Shown: positions 33,915-43,088, counted from the stretch's first letter. The stretch is DNA of 64,000 bases from Sinomonas albida (GCF_004919045.1 NZ_SWDW01000007.1:142487-206486), one strand, 5' to 3'. The notes: generated by a model from the letters alone, not told the origin. Made by a program: numbers and translations.

Positions 33915-34727
33915 CTAGTGCAGGCTGCTGGCCGCCTTGAGCCTGCCGATGAACAGGCGCGACTGTTCGGGGCCGTACGGAAGGATCGGAATCGCCTTGG
34001 TGGCGTCGTTCGGCGACTCACGGGTTGCCTGCCGCGCGGAGCGCACGGCCGTGGACATGGTCTCGGCCATCGTGCGGACCGCGACGTCGGTGCACAGCGC
34101 GCCGTGCCCGGGCACGAGGTGCTCGTAGCGGTGGCGAAGAGCGGAGATGTGGCGCAAGACGTCGGCCCACTCCTCGGGGTACGCGTCGCTGAACTCGGGG
34201 TAGCCGTCTTCGACGAGGTCGCCGCTGAACAGCGCCGAGGGCGTCCCCACGAGGAGGTCGCCGTCGGTGTGCCCGCGGCCCAGGTAGAAGAGCGTCGCCG
34301 TCCGGCCGCCGAGGTCCACGAGGACTGGCTGATCGCGGACGATCGCTTGTGGGACCACGATCTCCGTGCCCTCGCCCTCGCCGGCCGCCATCTCCGGCTC
34401 GCGCTCGGCAACCTCGGGCCGAGCCGGGTCCGCGGAGGACGCAATGGTGGACGCAGCGTTCTCGTGCGCCCAGAACTCCTCCACCCCGGCGGCGGCGAAC
34501 ACGGCGTTGCCGAAGTAGTGGTCGTAGTGGGCGTGGGTGTTGACGACGACGAGCGGCAACTCAGTCTTCTCCCGCACCGCTTCGAGGATCTGGCGGGCCT
34601 GCCGCGGCCCCTCCCCGGTGTCCACCACAAGCGCCCGCTCAGACCCGACCACGAGCCCCACGTTGAGCCGCAAAGGCTCGAGAGTAAGCCTGTACGTCTC
34701 GCCGCCGAGATCGAGCCATTGAGCCAT
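33915..34727 (-). CDS. MBL-fold metallo-hydrolase
   Basis: 270 residues from ATG 34727, preferred over GTG 34775 because AAGGA lies upstream and conserved sequence starts at AQWLDLGGETYRL. Metal-binding motif HxHxDH is in VVNTHAHYDHYFGN; then YLGRGHTDGDLLVG, LFSGDLVEDG and VPGHGALC supply the other ligands. Hydrolase of unknown substrate, perhaps a thioester, lactone or glyoxalase-II-like activity. It lies 53 nt after the E2 gene stop on the same strand, so it may be expressed with the dehydrogenase complex. Confidence 0.8.
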   Translation of the reverse strand: MAQWLDLGGETYRLTLEPLRLNVGLVVGSERALVVDTGEGPRQARQILEAVREKTELPLVVVNTHAHYDHYFGNAVFAAAGVEEFWAHENAASTIASSADPARPEVAEREPEMAAGEGEGTEIVVPQAIVRDQPVLVDLGGRTATLFYLGRGHTDGDLLVGTPSALFSGDLVEDGYPEFSDAYPEEWADVLRHISALRHRYEHLVPGHGALCTDVAVRTMAETMSTAVRSARQATRESPNDATKAIPILPYGPEQSRLFIGRLKAASSLH

Positions 34728-34780
34728 GTGCCGCACGTCCTTCACTTCTGGGTGGTAGTGGTCCGATTCTGCCACGGGGT

Positions 34781-36412
34781 TCAGAGGTCGGCGAGAACGC
34801 TGCCCGGATGTTCGACGGCGTCAGCGACGTAGCGCAGGAAGCCTCCGGCCGTGCCGCCGTCGCACACACGATGGTCGAACACGAGGGTCAGCTCGACGAC
34901 CTTCCGCACCGCGAGCTGCCCGTCGACGGCCCACGGCCGGTCGACGATTCGCCCGACTCCCAAGATGGCTGCTTCGGGGTAGTTGATTATTGCCGCGCTT
35001 CCGTCGACCCCAAACACTCCGTAGTTGTTGAGCGTGAACGTGCTGCCGCTCAGGTCCGCCGGCGTGGCCTTCCCGTCCCGGGCCACGGCCGTGAGCCGGC
35101 GCAGCTCGGAGTCGAGCCCGCGAGCGCTCAGCGCGTGCGCGTTGCGGATGCTCGGCACCACGAGACCCCGCTCGGTCTGGGCAGCGAAGCCGAGGTTGAC
35201 GCCGTCGAACGCGACGATCTCCTGGCCGCCGTCGTCCGCCGCTTCGATCCGCGCGTTGAGCTCGGGGAACTTCGCGAGGCCCGCGACGACGAAGCGCGCG
35301 ATGAACGCCAGAAGGCTCGGAGTGTTGTCGGGGTCGCGGCGCTTGAGGTCAGCGCGCAGCTCGACGAGCTCAGTCGCGTCGGCGTCGACCCAGACGGTCG
35401 CCTCCGGGATCTCCGAGCGGCTCCGCGACATCGCCTGCGCGACGGCGCGGCGCATTCCGCGCATCGGCGTGCGAACGGCGATGCCGAGGCCGGTCAAGGC
35501 GTCGGTCTCGCCCGGGCCCGCAAGCGCGACGGCGGGCTCGGACGCTGCGGCGGGCTGGGCGCTGTTGAGAGTCTGAGACTCCGCCGACGGCGCGGCGACC
35601 TCGACGTCGCGGCGCAGGATGAGGCCGTCGGGCCCCGACCCCGAGAGCGAGCGCAGGTCCACGCCCAGATCGCGCGCGAGCTTGCGGACGAGCGGCGATA
35701 CGACACGGACTGCCCGCGCGGGCAGGCTTTCGGGCTCACTTGGCTCGGGCTGGCTCGGTTCAAGCAGAGTTGCGACGGCCGCGGCCCCGCGAGAGACGCT
35801 GGTGCCGTGAGAGACTCTGGTGTCCTGAGAGGCGACGGTGCCCTGAGAGACGCCGGCCTCGGCCGAGACGGCAGCGCCCTTGCGGCGGCGAGTCCGCCCG
35901 CCGCTCGTCGAGCCGGACGTCCCGTACCCGATGAGCACGTTGCCGGACCCCGCGGGAGCGGCGCCCGATCCCGACGCCGTGCCCGAAGCAGTGCCCGACG
36001 CCGCGCCCGGTCCCGACGCCCCTTCAGGGCGGGAGCCAGCGCGCTCCTCGGTGCGGTAAGCCTCGGCGCCTGAGGCGGTCGCCTCAGCAGTCTTCCCCTC
36101 GCCAGTCTTCGCCGTGCCAGTCTTCGCCGCGCCAGTCTTCGCCGTGCCAGTCGGCCCAGCGTCAGCCTTCCCCTCGTCGATGCTGATGAGCGGCCGGCCG
36201 ACGTCGAGCGTCTCCCCCGGCTGCCCGTGCAGCACGGTCACCACCCCTGCGAAGGGCGAGGGCACCTCGACCACGGCCTTGGCCGTCTCGACCTCGACGA
36301 CCGGCTGGTCCACGACGACCGAATCGCCCACGGCCACGAGCCACCGGACAAGCTCGGCCTCCGTGAGGCCCTCCCCAAGGTCGGGAAGCAGAAAATCGCG
36401 CGCCACGGCCAT
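34781..36412 (-). CDS. bkdC: Branched-chain 2-oxoacid dehydrogenase E2 (dihydrolipoamide acyltransferase)
   Basis: 543 residues. One lipoyl domain (residues 4-80) with the modified Lys45 in VETAKAVVEVP; a long linker (80-225) with tandem TGTAK/TGAAK-type repeats; a peripheral-subunit-binding domain (RVVSPLVRKLARDLGVDL); and the catalytic domain, ending in LVFDHRVCDGGTAGGF with the H-R-x-x-D-G active site. Transfers the acyl group from E1 to CoA. Starts with a one-base overlap on the E1-beta stop. No E3 gene is in this cluster, so the complex must borrow lipoamide dehydrogenase from elsewhere. Confidence 0.92.
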   Translation of the reverse strand: MAVARDFLLPDLGEGLTEAELVRWLVAVGDSVVVDQPVVEVETAKAVVEVPSPFAGVVTVLHGQPGETLDVGRPLISIDEGKADAGPTGTAKTGAAKTGTAKTGEGKTAEATASGAEAYRTEERAGSRPEGASGPGAASGTASGTASGSGAAPAGSGNVLIGYGTSGSTSGGRTRRRKGAAVSAEAGVSQGTVASQDTRVSHGTSVSRGAAAVATLLEPSQPEPSEPESLPARAVRVVSPLVRKLARDLGVDLRSLSGSGPDGLILRRDVEVAAPSAESQTLNSAQPAAASEPAVALAGPGETDALTGLGIAVRTPMRGMRRAVAQAMSRSRSEIPEATVWVDADATELVELRADLKRRDPDNTPSLLAFIARFVVAGLAKFPELNARIEAADDGGQEIVAFDGVNLGFAAQTERGLVVPSIRNAHALSARGLDSELRRLTAVARDGKATPADLSGSTFTLNNYGVFGVDGSAAIINYPEAAILGVGRIVDRPWAVDGQLAVRKVVELTLVFDHRVCDGGTAGGFLRYVADAVEHPGSVLADL

Positions 36413-37470
36413 CAGTCCTCCCACTGCAGCTCGTCGAGGGCGTCGAGGATGCGGTCGACGCCGGGCAGGTGCCAATGCTCGAACTTGGGCGGCGGGAACG
36501 GGATGTCGAACCCGGTCACGCGGCGCACGGGGGCGGCGAGCGAGTGGAAGCAGCGCTCCTGCACGCGAGCCGTGATCTCGGACGCGACCGAGGCGAAGCC
36601 CTGGGCCTCCGCCACGACGACAACCCGGCCGGTCTTGCGCACGGATTCGCACACCGTCTCGTCGTCGAACGGGACGATGGTCCGCAGGTCCACGACCTCG
36701 ACCGAGCGGCCCTCCGCAGACGCGGCCTCGGCCGCCGCGAGGGCCGGGGGCACCGCGGGCCCGTACGCGATGATCGTCGCGTCCGTGCCGGGACGGACGA
36801 CGGCGGCGCGCCCCTCAGCGCGCTCCGCCGCCTCCGCGCCGTCAAAGTCGCGGCGCAGCGCCTCAAGGTCCACGGCATCCTTGGACCAGTAGAGCTTCTT
36901 GGGCTCCATGAAGACGACGGGGTCGTCGCTCGCGATGGCCTCGCGGAGCAGCCGGTAGGCGTCGGCGACGCTCGACGGCGTGAACACCTTGAGTCCTGGC
37001 GTGTGCGCGTAGTACGCCTCAGACGAATCGCAGTGGTGCTCCACGCCGCCGATTCCGCCGGCGTAGGGCACGCGGATGACCATGGGGAGCGTCACCCGGC
37101 CGCGCGTGCGGTTGTGCATCTTGGCGACGTGGCTCGCGATCTGCTCGAACGCCGGGTACGCGAACGCGTCGAACTGCATCTCGACGACGGGCCGCATGCC
37201 GTTCATCGCCATGCCGAGCGCCATGCCCACGATCCCCGACTCGGCGAGGGGCGTGTCGAAGCAGCGCTGGTCGCCGAACTCGGCCATGAGCCCGTCGGTG
37301 ATGCGGAAGACGCCACCCAGCTTAGCGACGTCCTCGCCGAAGACGATGACGCCGTCGTCCGCCCGCATTGCGTCAGCCATCGCCGTGGTGAGCGCCTTCG
37401 CGAACGTGACCGGGTCGGGCCCGGCGGTTGCGGCCGCACGCGCGGCGGCGGCCTCGGCTACCGTGCTCAT
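36412..37470 (-). CDS. bkdB: Branched-chain 2-oxoacid dehydrogenase E1 beta
   Basis: 352 residues of the transketolase-like E1 beta family: VIVFGEDVAKLGGVFRITDG, FDTPLAESGIVGMALGMAM, VEMQFDAFAYPAFEQIASH, GGIGGVEHHCDSSEAYYAH and VVDLRTIVPFDDETV are the conserved blocks. Forms an alpha2-beta2 heterotetramer with the product of the next gene and helps bind thiamine diphosphate. The Lrp regulator at the other end of the operon points to branched-chain amino-acid degradation rather than pyruvate oxidation. Coupled to E1 alpha by a TGATG overlap. Confidence 0.93.
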   Translation of the reverse strand: MSTVAEAAAARAAATAGPDPVTFAKALTTAMADAMRADDGVIVFGEDVAKLGGVFRITDGLMAEFGDQRCFDTPLAESGIVGMALGMAMNGMRPVVEMQFDAFAYPAFEQIASHVAKMHNRTRGRVTLPMVIRVPYAGGIGGVEHHCDSSEAYYAHTPGLKVFTPSSVADAYRLLREAIASDDPVVFMEPKKLYWSKDAVDLEALRRDFDGAEAAERAEGRAAVVRPGTDATIIAYGPAVPPALAAAEAASAEGRSVEVVDLRTIVPFDDETVCESVRKTGRVVVVAEAQGFASVASEITARVQERCFHSLAAPVRRVTGFDIPFPPPKFEHWHLPGVDRILDALDELQWED

Positions 37471-38639
37471 CAGTGCTCCTCTCGCGAGAGCTCGTCGCGG
37501 GCCAGCTCATCTGCGAGGAGGGCCGCCTGCTCGCGCAGCTGCGGGGTGGGTTCGGTGAAGACGTGGCGGAAGAGGTCCTGCGGATCGAGCGTGGGGTCGC
37601 TTCCGAGTCCTTCGCGGAGCTGCTGGGCGATGTCCTCGGCGTCGCCCGCGAAGGCGGTCTCGACGTCGTCCGTGAGCACGCCCGTCGAGCGGAGGTAGTG
37701 CCGCATGCGGTTCAGCGGATCCTTGGCCGCCCAGGCCTGAACCTCGGCGTCGTTGCGGTAGCGGGTCGCGTCGTCGGCGTTGGTGTGGGCCTGCATGCGG
37801 TACGTGTTCGCCTCGACGAGGAGCGGACCCGAGCCGGCCCTCGCGAGCGTCACCGCGCGGTCGAGGACCGCGAGGAGGGCGACGATGTCGTTGCCGTCCA
37901 CGCGTTCGCCTGCCATGCCGTAGCCAACAGCCTTGTGGGCGAGCGACGGCGCGACCGTCTGGTGCGCAAGCGGCACCGAGATCGCGTACTGGTTGTTCTG
38001 GACGAAGAACACGACCGGCAGGTTGAAGACCGCGGCGAAGTTGAGCGCCTCGTGGAAGTCGCCCTCGCTCGTGGCGCCGTCGCCGCACATCGCGAGGACC
38101 ACAGTGTCCTCGCCGCGGAGCTTGGCCGCGTGGGCGACGCCGACGCCGTGGAGGAGCTGAGTGGTCAGCGGGGTGCTCTGGATGCCGACATGATGGGCGT
38201 GCGGGTCGTAGCCGCCGTGCCAATCGCCGCGGAAGAGCGTCATGGCCTCGACGGGGTCGACCCCGCGGGTCATGACGGCCACCGAGTCGCGGTACGTGGG
38301 GAACATCCAGTCGCCCTCGCGGAGGGCGAGGGCCGCCGCGACCTGGCAGGCTTCCTGGCCATGGCTCGAGGGGTAGACCGCGAGGCGGCCCTGGCGGACG
38401 AGCGCCGAGTTCTGGTCGTTGACCCGGCGGCCGATGACGAGCCGGCGGTACGCCTCGAGCAGCTCGCGATCCGTGGGAACCGGGTACTGGTGGCCCGGGC
38501 TCGAGCCGCGCCGGTCCTCGGGGAGCATCGTGCCGTCCTCGGCCAGGATCTGGATCTGGCCGTGCACGGGGAGCATGTAGTCCTCGATGCTGATTCCGAA
38601 GCGGGTGATGGCCGCTTGGGCCTCCGCGGGAATGGTCAT
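37470..38639 (-). CDS. bkdA: Branched-chain 2-oxoacid dehydrogenase E1 alpha
   Basis: 389 residues from ATG 38639 with GAGGAGG upstream, so the 78-residue upstream extension of the frame is not used. Thiamine-diphosphate motif GDGATSEGDFHEALNFA ending in FFVQNN, YPSSHGQEACQVAAALALR and HTNADDATRYRND are family blocks. Decarboxylates 2-oxoacids from valine, leucine and isoleucine (or possibly pyruvate). First gene of the operon E1alpha-E1beta-E2, with MBL and the ParA-like gene following. Divergent from the Lrp regulator, which likely controls it. Confidence 0.93.
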   Translation of the reverse strand: MTIPAEAQAAITRFGISIEDYMLPVHGQIQILAEDGTMLPEDRRGSSPGHQYPVPTDRELLEAYRRLVIGRRVNDQNSALVRQGRLAVYPSSHGQEACQVAAALALREGDWMFPTYRDSVAVMTRGVDPVEAMTLFRGDWHGGYDPHAHHVGIQSTPLTTQLLHGVGVAHAAKLRGEDTVVLAMCGDGATSEGDFHEALNFAAVFNLPVVFFVQNNQYAISVPLAHQTVAPSLAHKAVGYGMAGERVDGNDIVALLAVLDRAVTLARAGSGPLLVEANTYRMQAHTNADDATRYRNDAEVQAWAAKDPLNRMRHYLRSTGVLTDDVETAFAGDAEDIAQQLREGLGSDPTLDPQDLFRHVFTEPTPQLREQAALLADELARDELSREEH

Positions 38640-38722
38640 GATGCCTCCTCGCAGCATGGTGTTGACACAAGTATCCGCTCGGGGCGTGATTCGTATCCAC
38701 AAATGGCGGCAATCTTGGAATC

Positions 38723-38750
38723 TTGGAAGCAAAGCGGGAGAATCTATAGA
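38723..38750 (+). promoter_or_regulatory. Promoter of the Lrp gene (leaderless transcript likely)
   Basis: TTGGAA (38723-38728), 16-bp spacer, TATAGA (38745-38750). The ATG at 38764 comes 13 nt later without a Shine-Dalgarno sequence, so the mRNA is probably leaderless or nearly so. An 8-bp tandem repeat AATCTTGG (38711-38726) overlaps the -35 and could be a regulator contact site in the 124-bp divergent gap. Confidence 0.55.
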
Positions 38751-38763
38751 CGAATCGCACCGA

Positions 38764-39216
38764 ATGACACAGATCACAGGAGGCCTCGTGGACGATGTGG
38801 ACCGCGCAATCCTCGGCCAGCTCACCCAGGACGCCCGACAGTCCGTGACGACGATCGCCGAGAACGTGCACATCTCTCGCGCGCACGCCTACAACCGGAT
38901 CGCCAAGCTCCAGGAGCAGGGCATCATCACGAAGTACACGGCGCTCGTCGACCCCCTCAAGGCCGGGCTGCGCTCGAGCGCCTACGTGACCCTCAAGGTA
39001 CGGCAGCACTCGTGGCGGGAACTGCGCGAACAGCTCAAGGCCATCCCTGAGGTCCATCACATCGCGCTGGTCGGCGGCGACTTCGACGTCATCCTGCTGG
39101 TCCGGGCCGTGGACAACACCGACCTACGCCGCGTGGTCTTCGACCAGCTCCAGAACATGCCAGGCGTCCTGGACACCCAGACGTTCCTTGTGTTCGAGGA
39201 CTTGGACACGCGGTAG
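38764..39216 (+). CDS. Lrp/AsnC-family regulator, likely of the bkd operon
   Basis: 150 residues. N-terminal HTH: DDVDRAILGQLTQDARQSVT then ISRAHAYNRIAKLQEQGII; C-terminal RAM ligand-binding domain with LVGGDFDVILLVRAV and VLDTQTFLVFED. Divergent from bkdA, like known BkdR proteins that sense branched-chain amino acids and activate bkd. The promoter suggests a leaderless message. Last codon and stop are duplicated in a downstream repeat. Confidence 0.88.
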   Translation: MTQITGGLVDDVDRAILGQLTQDARQSVTTIAENVHISRAHAYNRIAKLQEQGIITKYTALVDPLKAGLRSSAYVTLKVRQHSWRELREQLKAIPEVHHIALVGGDFDVILLVRAVDNTDLRRVVFDQLQNMPGVLDTQTFLVFEDLDTR

Positions 39217-39255
39217 GGGTCCACAAGAAGGGTCGGTAGGGGTCCACAAGAGGGG
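39211..39255 (+). repeat. 22-bp direct repeat duplicating the lrp stop region
   Basis: CGGTAGGGGTCCACAAGARG begins at 39211 and again at 39234 (period 23; one mismatch over 22 bp). The first copy contains the lrp stop TAG; the second carries a TAG in another frame. Confidence 0.8.
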
Positions 39256-39283
39256 ACAGGGCCGCGACCGAAGCCCCCCTGTC
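39255..39283. terminator. Hairpin between convergent lrp and HNH genes
   Basis: GACAGGG (39255-39261) pairs with CCCTGTC (39277-39283) around a 15-nt loop. No T-run, so termination strength is uncertain. Confidence 0.45.
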
Positions 39284-39324
39284 AGTCCACCCTCGAAACA
39301 AGCCCCTTCAGCCCACCCTCGAAA
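39282..39324 (-). repeat. 17-bp direct repeat duplicating the end of the HNH gene
   Basis: TCAGYCCACCCTCGAAA occurs at 39282-39298 and 39308-39324 (period 26, 16 of 17 identical). The second copy encodes the gene's last codons and stop on the minus strand; the first repeats them downstream in another frame. Confidence 0.8.
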
Positions 39325-40855
39325 GGCGCCGCTTTGACCACGACGCGGCACCGGGGAGCTTTACCGGCGGCGAGTAGCGCTCGTGGCCGGCTGGCGTAAC
39401 GATGACGATGTCGCCGTGAGTTGCCGCGCCGCCGTTCCCTGTGCCGCTGTCCTCTGGGCCGCCGTCCTCTGGGCCGCCGTCCTCGCTGGCGCCCACCACG
39501 TGCTGTTCCCAACCGGGCGATTCCTTGGTCTGGTTGCAGTTCTCGCAGAGTCCCTGACCGTTCTCGACGCTCGTGTCCCCGCCCTCTGCTACCGGCACGA
39601 CGTGGTCGATGTGTCGGATCGGCGCGTCGCAGAACGGAGTCCGGCACCGTTGGTCGCGCGTCTCGATGAAGTCGGCGAGCGCCCGCGGGAACCGTCGCAG
39701 CTTCGACTCCATAGCGGCGAGCTCCCCGGTTGACGGGTCGAGGAACAGCCGCCTCAGCCACACACCGGCAAGCGCGGCGGCGCCAGCCCCCGGGCTTGAT
39801 CCGGTGGCCCCTCGGGCGGTTGCCGCGATCATCCCGCGGGCCTGCGTCGCCGTGATCGTCCCGTAGCCCTGGAGCACCGCAGACTCGCGTCCGCCGGCGA
39901 AAAGCGACGCGTCCGTCATGACGAGACCGACCCGCAGAGGCACGGCATCGGCATGAGCCTGGCCGGTGGCGCGTTCAACGAGGGTGTCGGCGGCGACCTG
40001 CCCTGCCGTCCGCTCGTCTCCGGAGGCCCGCGCCGAGCGCGCGGCCTGACGCAGGGCGCCCTCGATGGCCACTGCCTGGGCAACTGGAAGGATGGCCGTC
40101 AGCTGGGCCATCGAATCCGGGAGCCGACGGACGGTCACGCGGCGCGTGGACTCAGCGAGACGGACCCGCGCGATGTGAGCGGCGTCGTCGACCGCGTCGA
40201 CGCACGAGCGCACCGCATCCTGAACCGCGCGATCACCCAGTCCTTCGAGCCGGCGCGGGTCTCCGCACAGCTCGGCGTCAACGGCGGAGCGGTCAGCCGG
40301 CGAGAGCACCTCGACCCCCTCCGCCAACCAGACCGCCCGGTCTTCGTTGAGCCGGCCCGCTGAGAGCGCAGCCAACGTGCACGGCATCTCCCTCACGATT
40401 CGCTTTGCGGCCGAGAGCAGCCTCGAGCCCTTCGATGGCGAAACGCTCCGTGCCAGCGCGATCTGTGATCGAACCGAACGCTCCCGCGCCCTCGATGCGC
40501 TACGGCCGGTCCGACCTTCCGGCGCCGCCGCCCATGGTTCCTCACCGCCACCCTCGCACAGCTCGGCGAATGCGACCTCGGCCCATGCCTGTTCGGCTGC
40601 CGCTGCCGCCTTGAGCCGTTCGAGCGCAGCGATCCGGTCGATCAGCTCGGGCCCCGTCAGCCCTGGCACTGTCGACTCAGGCCCGGTCAGCTCACGGCCC
40701 GCCTGCCCGACGCCGGCGGGAACCCAGCCCGGCCGACCGCTGCCAAGGCGACCGCTGCCAAGGCGGGACGCAAAGGACTCGATGTCCCTGAGCGCCACCC
40801 CGGATCCGTCGCCACGGCCCAGCAGACCCTCAACCTCGCTCCGCCAATCCCCCAT
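39308..40855 (-). CDS. DUF222-HNH endonuclease-like protein
   Basis: 515 residues. The N-terminal two thirds is the DUF222 (13E12-type) helical domain with MAQLTAILPVAQAVAIEGAL and the preceding ESTRRVTVRRLPDS. The C-terminus has the HNH nuclease signature: CRTPFCDAPIRHIDHVVPVA, then NGQGLCENCNQTKESPGW, with zinc-type cysteines. Near residue 455 there is a low-complexity run of EDGGPEDGGPEDSG repeats. These proteins occur in many copies in actinobacterial genomes and may be mobile or inducible nucleases; their function is not established. Convergent with lrp. Confidence 0.85.
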   Translation of the reverse strand: MGDWRSEVEGLLGRGDGSGVALRDIESFASRLGSGRLGSGRPGWVPAGVGQAGRELTGPESTVPGLTGPELIDRIAALERLKAAAAAEQAWAEVAFAELCEGGGEEPWAAAPEGRTGRSASRARERSVRSQIALARSVSPSKGSRLLSAAKRIVREMPCTLAALSAGRLNEDRAVWLAEGVEVLSPADRSAVDAELCGDPRRLEGLGDRAVQDAVRSCVDAVDDAAHIARVRLAESTRRVTVRRLPDSMAQLTAILPVAQAVAIEGALRQAARSARASGDERTAGQVAADTLVERATGQAHADAVPLRVGLVMTDASLFAGGRESAVLQGYGTITATQARGMIAATARGATGSSPGAGAAALAGVWLRRLFLDPSTGELAAMESKLRRFPRALADFIETRDQRCRTPFCDAPIRHIDHVVPVAEGGDTSVENGQGLCENCNQTKESPGWEQHVVGASEDGGPEDGGPEDSGTGNGGAATHGDIVIVTPAGHERYSPPVKLPGAASWSKRRLSRVG

Positions 40856-41089
40856 GCGACTAGCCTATCGAATTCTCGTTCTACAAACAATCATGTGTTC
40901 AAATAAGTCTTCGATGTGAACGAACGAGCCGAAGGCATGAGCGAAGCCGTCCGCCCTGGGCCGGGAGTAGTCTGCTGGTGTGATGTCCGGCAGATCTCGG
41001 AGCCTACGCCACCCCGCGACGGAAGGAACCCGGGGCCGCGTGAGCACCGCTGCACGACTCACCCTGAATATCGAGAGGGGGTGAGCCAA

Positions 41090-41293
41090 GTGGCCGAAAC
41101 CCTTCTGACAGCTGGTGACGAGATCGACGTTGTCGTCAAGATCGCCAAGCCGTTCGGGCTCTTCGTTGAGTCTGAGTCTGGTGTGCCCGGGCTCGTCCGT
41201 GGCGGTAGTGCCCCGGCGGGCGCGACGGTTCGCGTGCGCGTGACCGAATTCGACGCAGCCGAACACCGGTTCAGCGCGACTCTGGTCGACTAG
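41090..41293 (+). CDS. Small S1/OB-fold-like protein
   Basis: 67 residues from GTG 41090 with AGGGGG upstream; GTG 41081 and ATG 40916 are in-frame alternatives but the region before 41081 looks non-coding. GDEIDVVVKIAKPFGLFVES, then VRVRVTEFDAAEHRFSATLV, is an S1-like five-strand barrel with the usual polar turn. Probably a small nucleic-acid-binding protein; its role is unknown. Short for an S1 domain (about 70), so it may be complete. Confidence 0.6.
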   Translation: MAETLLTAGDEIDVVVKIAKPFGLFVESESGVPGLVRGGSAPAGATVRVRVTEFDAAEHRFSATLVD

Positions 41294-41307
41294 AGGCAAC
41301 CAGACGG

Positions 41308-41455
41308 CCCGCCGCACAAGTTGGCGCGCCGAACTATCTGACCCGCCGCACAAGTTGGCGCGCCGAACTATCTGACCCGCCGCACAAGTGGGCCCGCTGA
41401 ACCAGCTGGCCCACCTAACAAGTTGGCCCGCGAAGTAAGTTGGCCCACGAAACAC
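41308..41455 (+). repeat. 34-bp tandem repeat and degenerate units downstream of the S1-like gene
   Basis: CCCGCCGCACAAGTTGGCGC starts exact 34-bp units at 41308-41341 and 41342-41375. A third, diverged unit begins at 41376, then about 20-bp units of AAGTTGGCCC(A/G)CGAA continue to the terminator. Located between the stop codon (41293) and the terminator. Confidence 0.85.
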
Positions 41456-41492
41456 GTTGGCCCGGCCGGCGATGCGCGCCGGCCGGGCCAAC
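41456..41492. terminator. Perfect 16-bp hairpin between the S1-like gene and gad
   Basis: GTTGGCCCGGCCGGCG (41456-41471) is exactly complementary to CGCCGGCCGGGCCAAC (41477-41492) with a 5-nt loop, followed by CTTTCG. Probably serves both convergent genes. Confidence 0.75.
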
Positions 41493-41516
41493 CTTTCGCG
41501 ATCGACCCCAGCCCCG

Positions 41517-41576
41517 CAATGGCCGATGCCCGCATTGGCGGACGCCCAATGGCCGACGCCCGCATTGGCCGACGCC
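41517..41576 (-). repeat. 30-bp tandem repeat downstream of gad
   Basis: Two head-to-tail 30-bp units, starting CAATGGCCGAYGCCCGCATT at 41517 and 41547, differ at two positions. Diverged units extend to about 41610. It sits between the gad stop (41647) and the terminator. Confidence 0.8.
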
Positions 41577-41646
41577 CCACAATGGCCCCCGCCCTGCAAT
41601 GGCCGGCGCGCCCTGCATCCAGCCTCAGGGCGCCGTCACGGGGCTG

Positions 41647-43068
41647 TCAGTGGTGGAACGCCTCCGCATGCCCGGCTTCGGGAAGCGCCGAATCAGCCGA
41701 GTCGAGGAACTCGACCGCAGCGCGCAAATCCTCGAGGAAGCTCTCGGCGAGGTCACGCGTGAACCCGTTGCGGACCACGATGCGCTGGACCGTGAGGTCG
41801 GCGAGGCCGTCGGGCATCGGGTATGCCGGGACGAGCCACCCCGCCATCCGAAGCCGGTCTGAGAGATGGTGAAGGTCCCATTTGTCGGTGTGGCCCGGCT
41901 TGAGCCGCCACGCGAAGACCGGAATGTCCGAGCCGTCGTTCCAGAGCTCGAACGGCTCCATGGCCCCGATCTGGTGCGCGAGGTACTCGGCCACATCGCG
42001 GCACGCGGCATGCACGGCGCGATAGCCCTCCGAGCCGAGACGCAGGAAGAGGTAGTACTGCAGGAGCACCTGCGCCCCAGGGCGGGAGAAGTTGAGCGCG
42101 AACGTCGGCATGTCACCGCCGAGATAGCTCACGTGGAAGACGAGGTCGTCGGGCAGCGCCCCCCGGTCACGCCACACGACCCACCCAAGGCCCGGGTAGA
42201 CGAGTCCATACTTGTGCCCCGAGGTGTTGATCGAGACGACCCGCGGCACCCGGAAGTCCCACACGAGCTCGGGCTGCAGGAACGGCGCGACCATCGCGCC
42301 GGATGCGCCGTCCACGTGGATCGGCACGTCGAGTCCCGTCGCCGCCTGGATCGCGTCGAGCGCTGCCGCAATCTCCTGCACCGGCTCGTACATGCCCGTG
42401 TACGTCACGCCCATGATCGCGACGACGCCGATCGTGTTCTCGTCGACGTACTCGTCGAGCCCGTGCCCGTCGAGGACCTTGTGGTCGTTGGAGATCGGCA
42501 CGTACCGAGCCTCGACCTCGAAGTAGTTGCAGAACTTCTCCCAGCACACCTGCACGGCCGAGCTCATGATGATGTTCGGTCGGTCCGTGGTCTTGCCTGC
42601 GGCCCGGCGAGCGTGCTGCCAGCGGCGCTTGAGCGCGAGCCCCGCGAGCATGCAGGCCTCGGAGGAACCGATGGTCGAGGTCCCGACGGCCTGGGCGGGG
42701 TCGGGCGCGTTCCACAGGTCGGCGAGCATGCGCCAGCAGCGGTGCTCGATCTCCGCCGTCTTGGGATACTCGTCCTTGTCGATCATGTTCTTGTCGACGG
42801 TCTCCGCGTACAGCTTCCCGGCCTCGGGCTCCATCCACGTGCCGACGAAGGTGGCGAGATTGAGGCGCGCGTTGCCGTCGAGCATCGCGTCGTCGTGGAC
42901 GATCTGGTACGCGGTCGCGGGCAGCGACGCGCCCTCGGGGATCGTGTAGCGCGGGAACTCGGTGGCCTCGCCGGGCCTGCTGAACAGCGGGTTCAGCTCG
43001 ACGTTGACCGAGGACTTGTTGGTGGGATGGTTGGCTGAGTGGTGGGACGTTCTGCGAGGAGCGATCAC
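41647..43068 (-). CDS. gad: Glutamate decarboxylase
   Basis: 473 residues of the PLP group II decarboxylases: IHVDGASGAMVAPF (251-264 region), the PLP lysine Lys286 in NTSGHKYGLVYPGLGW, and N-terminal YTIPEGASLPATAYQ. Converts glutamate to GABA and consumes a proton, giving acid resistance or feeding GABA metabolism. The C-terminus ends in two histidines, like the pH-gating tail of bacterial GadB. No glutamate/GABA antiporter gene is adjacent. It starts 20 bp after the paaG-like gene on the same strand, so it may be read through from the paa operon. Confidence 0.92.
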   Translation of the reverse strand: MIAPRRTSHHSANHPTNKSSVNVELNPLFSRPGEATEFPRYTIPEGASLPATAYQIVHDDAMLDGNARLNLATFVGTWMEPEAGKLYAETVDKNMIDKDEYPKTAEIEHRCWRMLADLWNAPDPAQAVGTSTIGSSEACMLAGLALKRRWQHARRAAGKTTDRPNIIMSSAVQVCWEKFCNYFEVEARYVPISNDHKVLDGHGLDEYVDENTIGVVAIMGVTYTGMYEPVQEIAAALDAIQAATGLDVPIHVDGASGAMVAPFLQPELVWDFRVPRVVSINTSGHKYGLVYPGLGWVVWRDRGALPDDLVFHVSYLGGDMPTFALNFSRPGAQVLLQYYLFLRLGSEGYRAVHAACRDVAEYLAHQIGAMEPFELWNDGSDIPVFAWRLKPGHTDKWDLHHLSDRLRMAGWLVPAYPMPDGLADLTVQRIVVRNGFTRDLAESFLEDLRAAVEFLDSADSALPEAGHAEAFHH

Positions 43069-43088
43069 GTCCCCAGCCTAGAGGGGAG

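Noticed and set aside
40916..41080. Longer N-terminus for the S1-like protein from ATG 40916
   Set aside because: The added 55 residues are Pro/Arg/Cys-rich without similarity, and AGGGGG sits correctly for the GTG at 41090.
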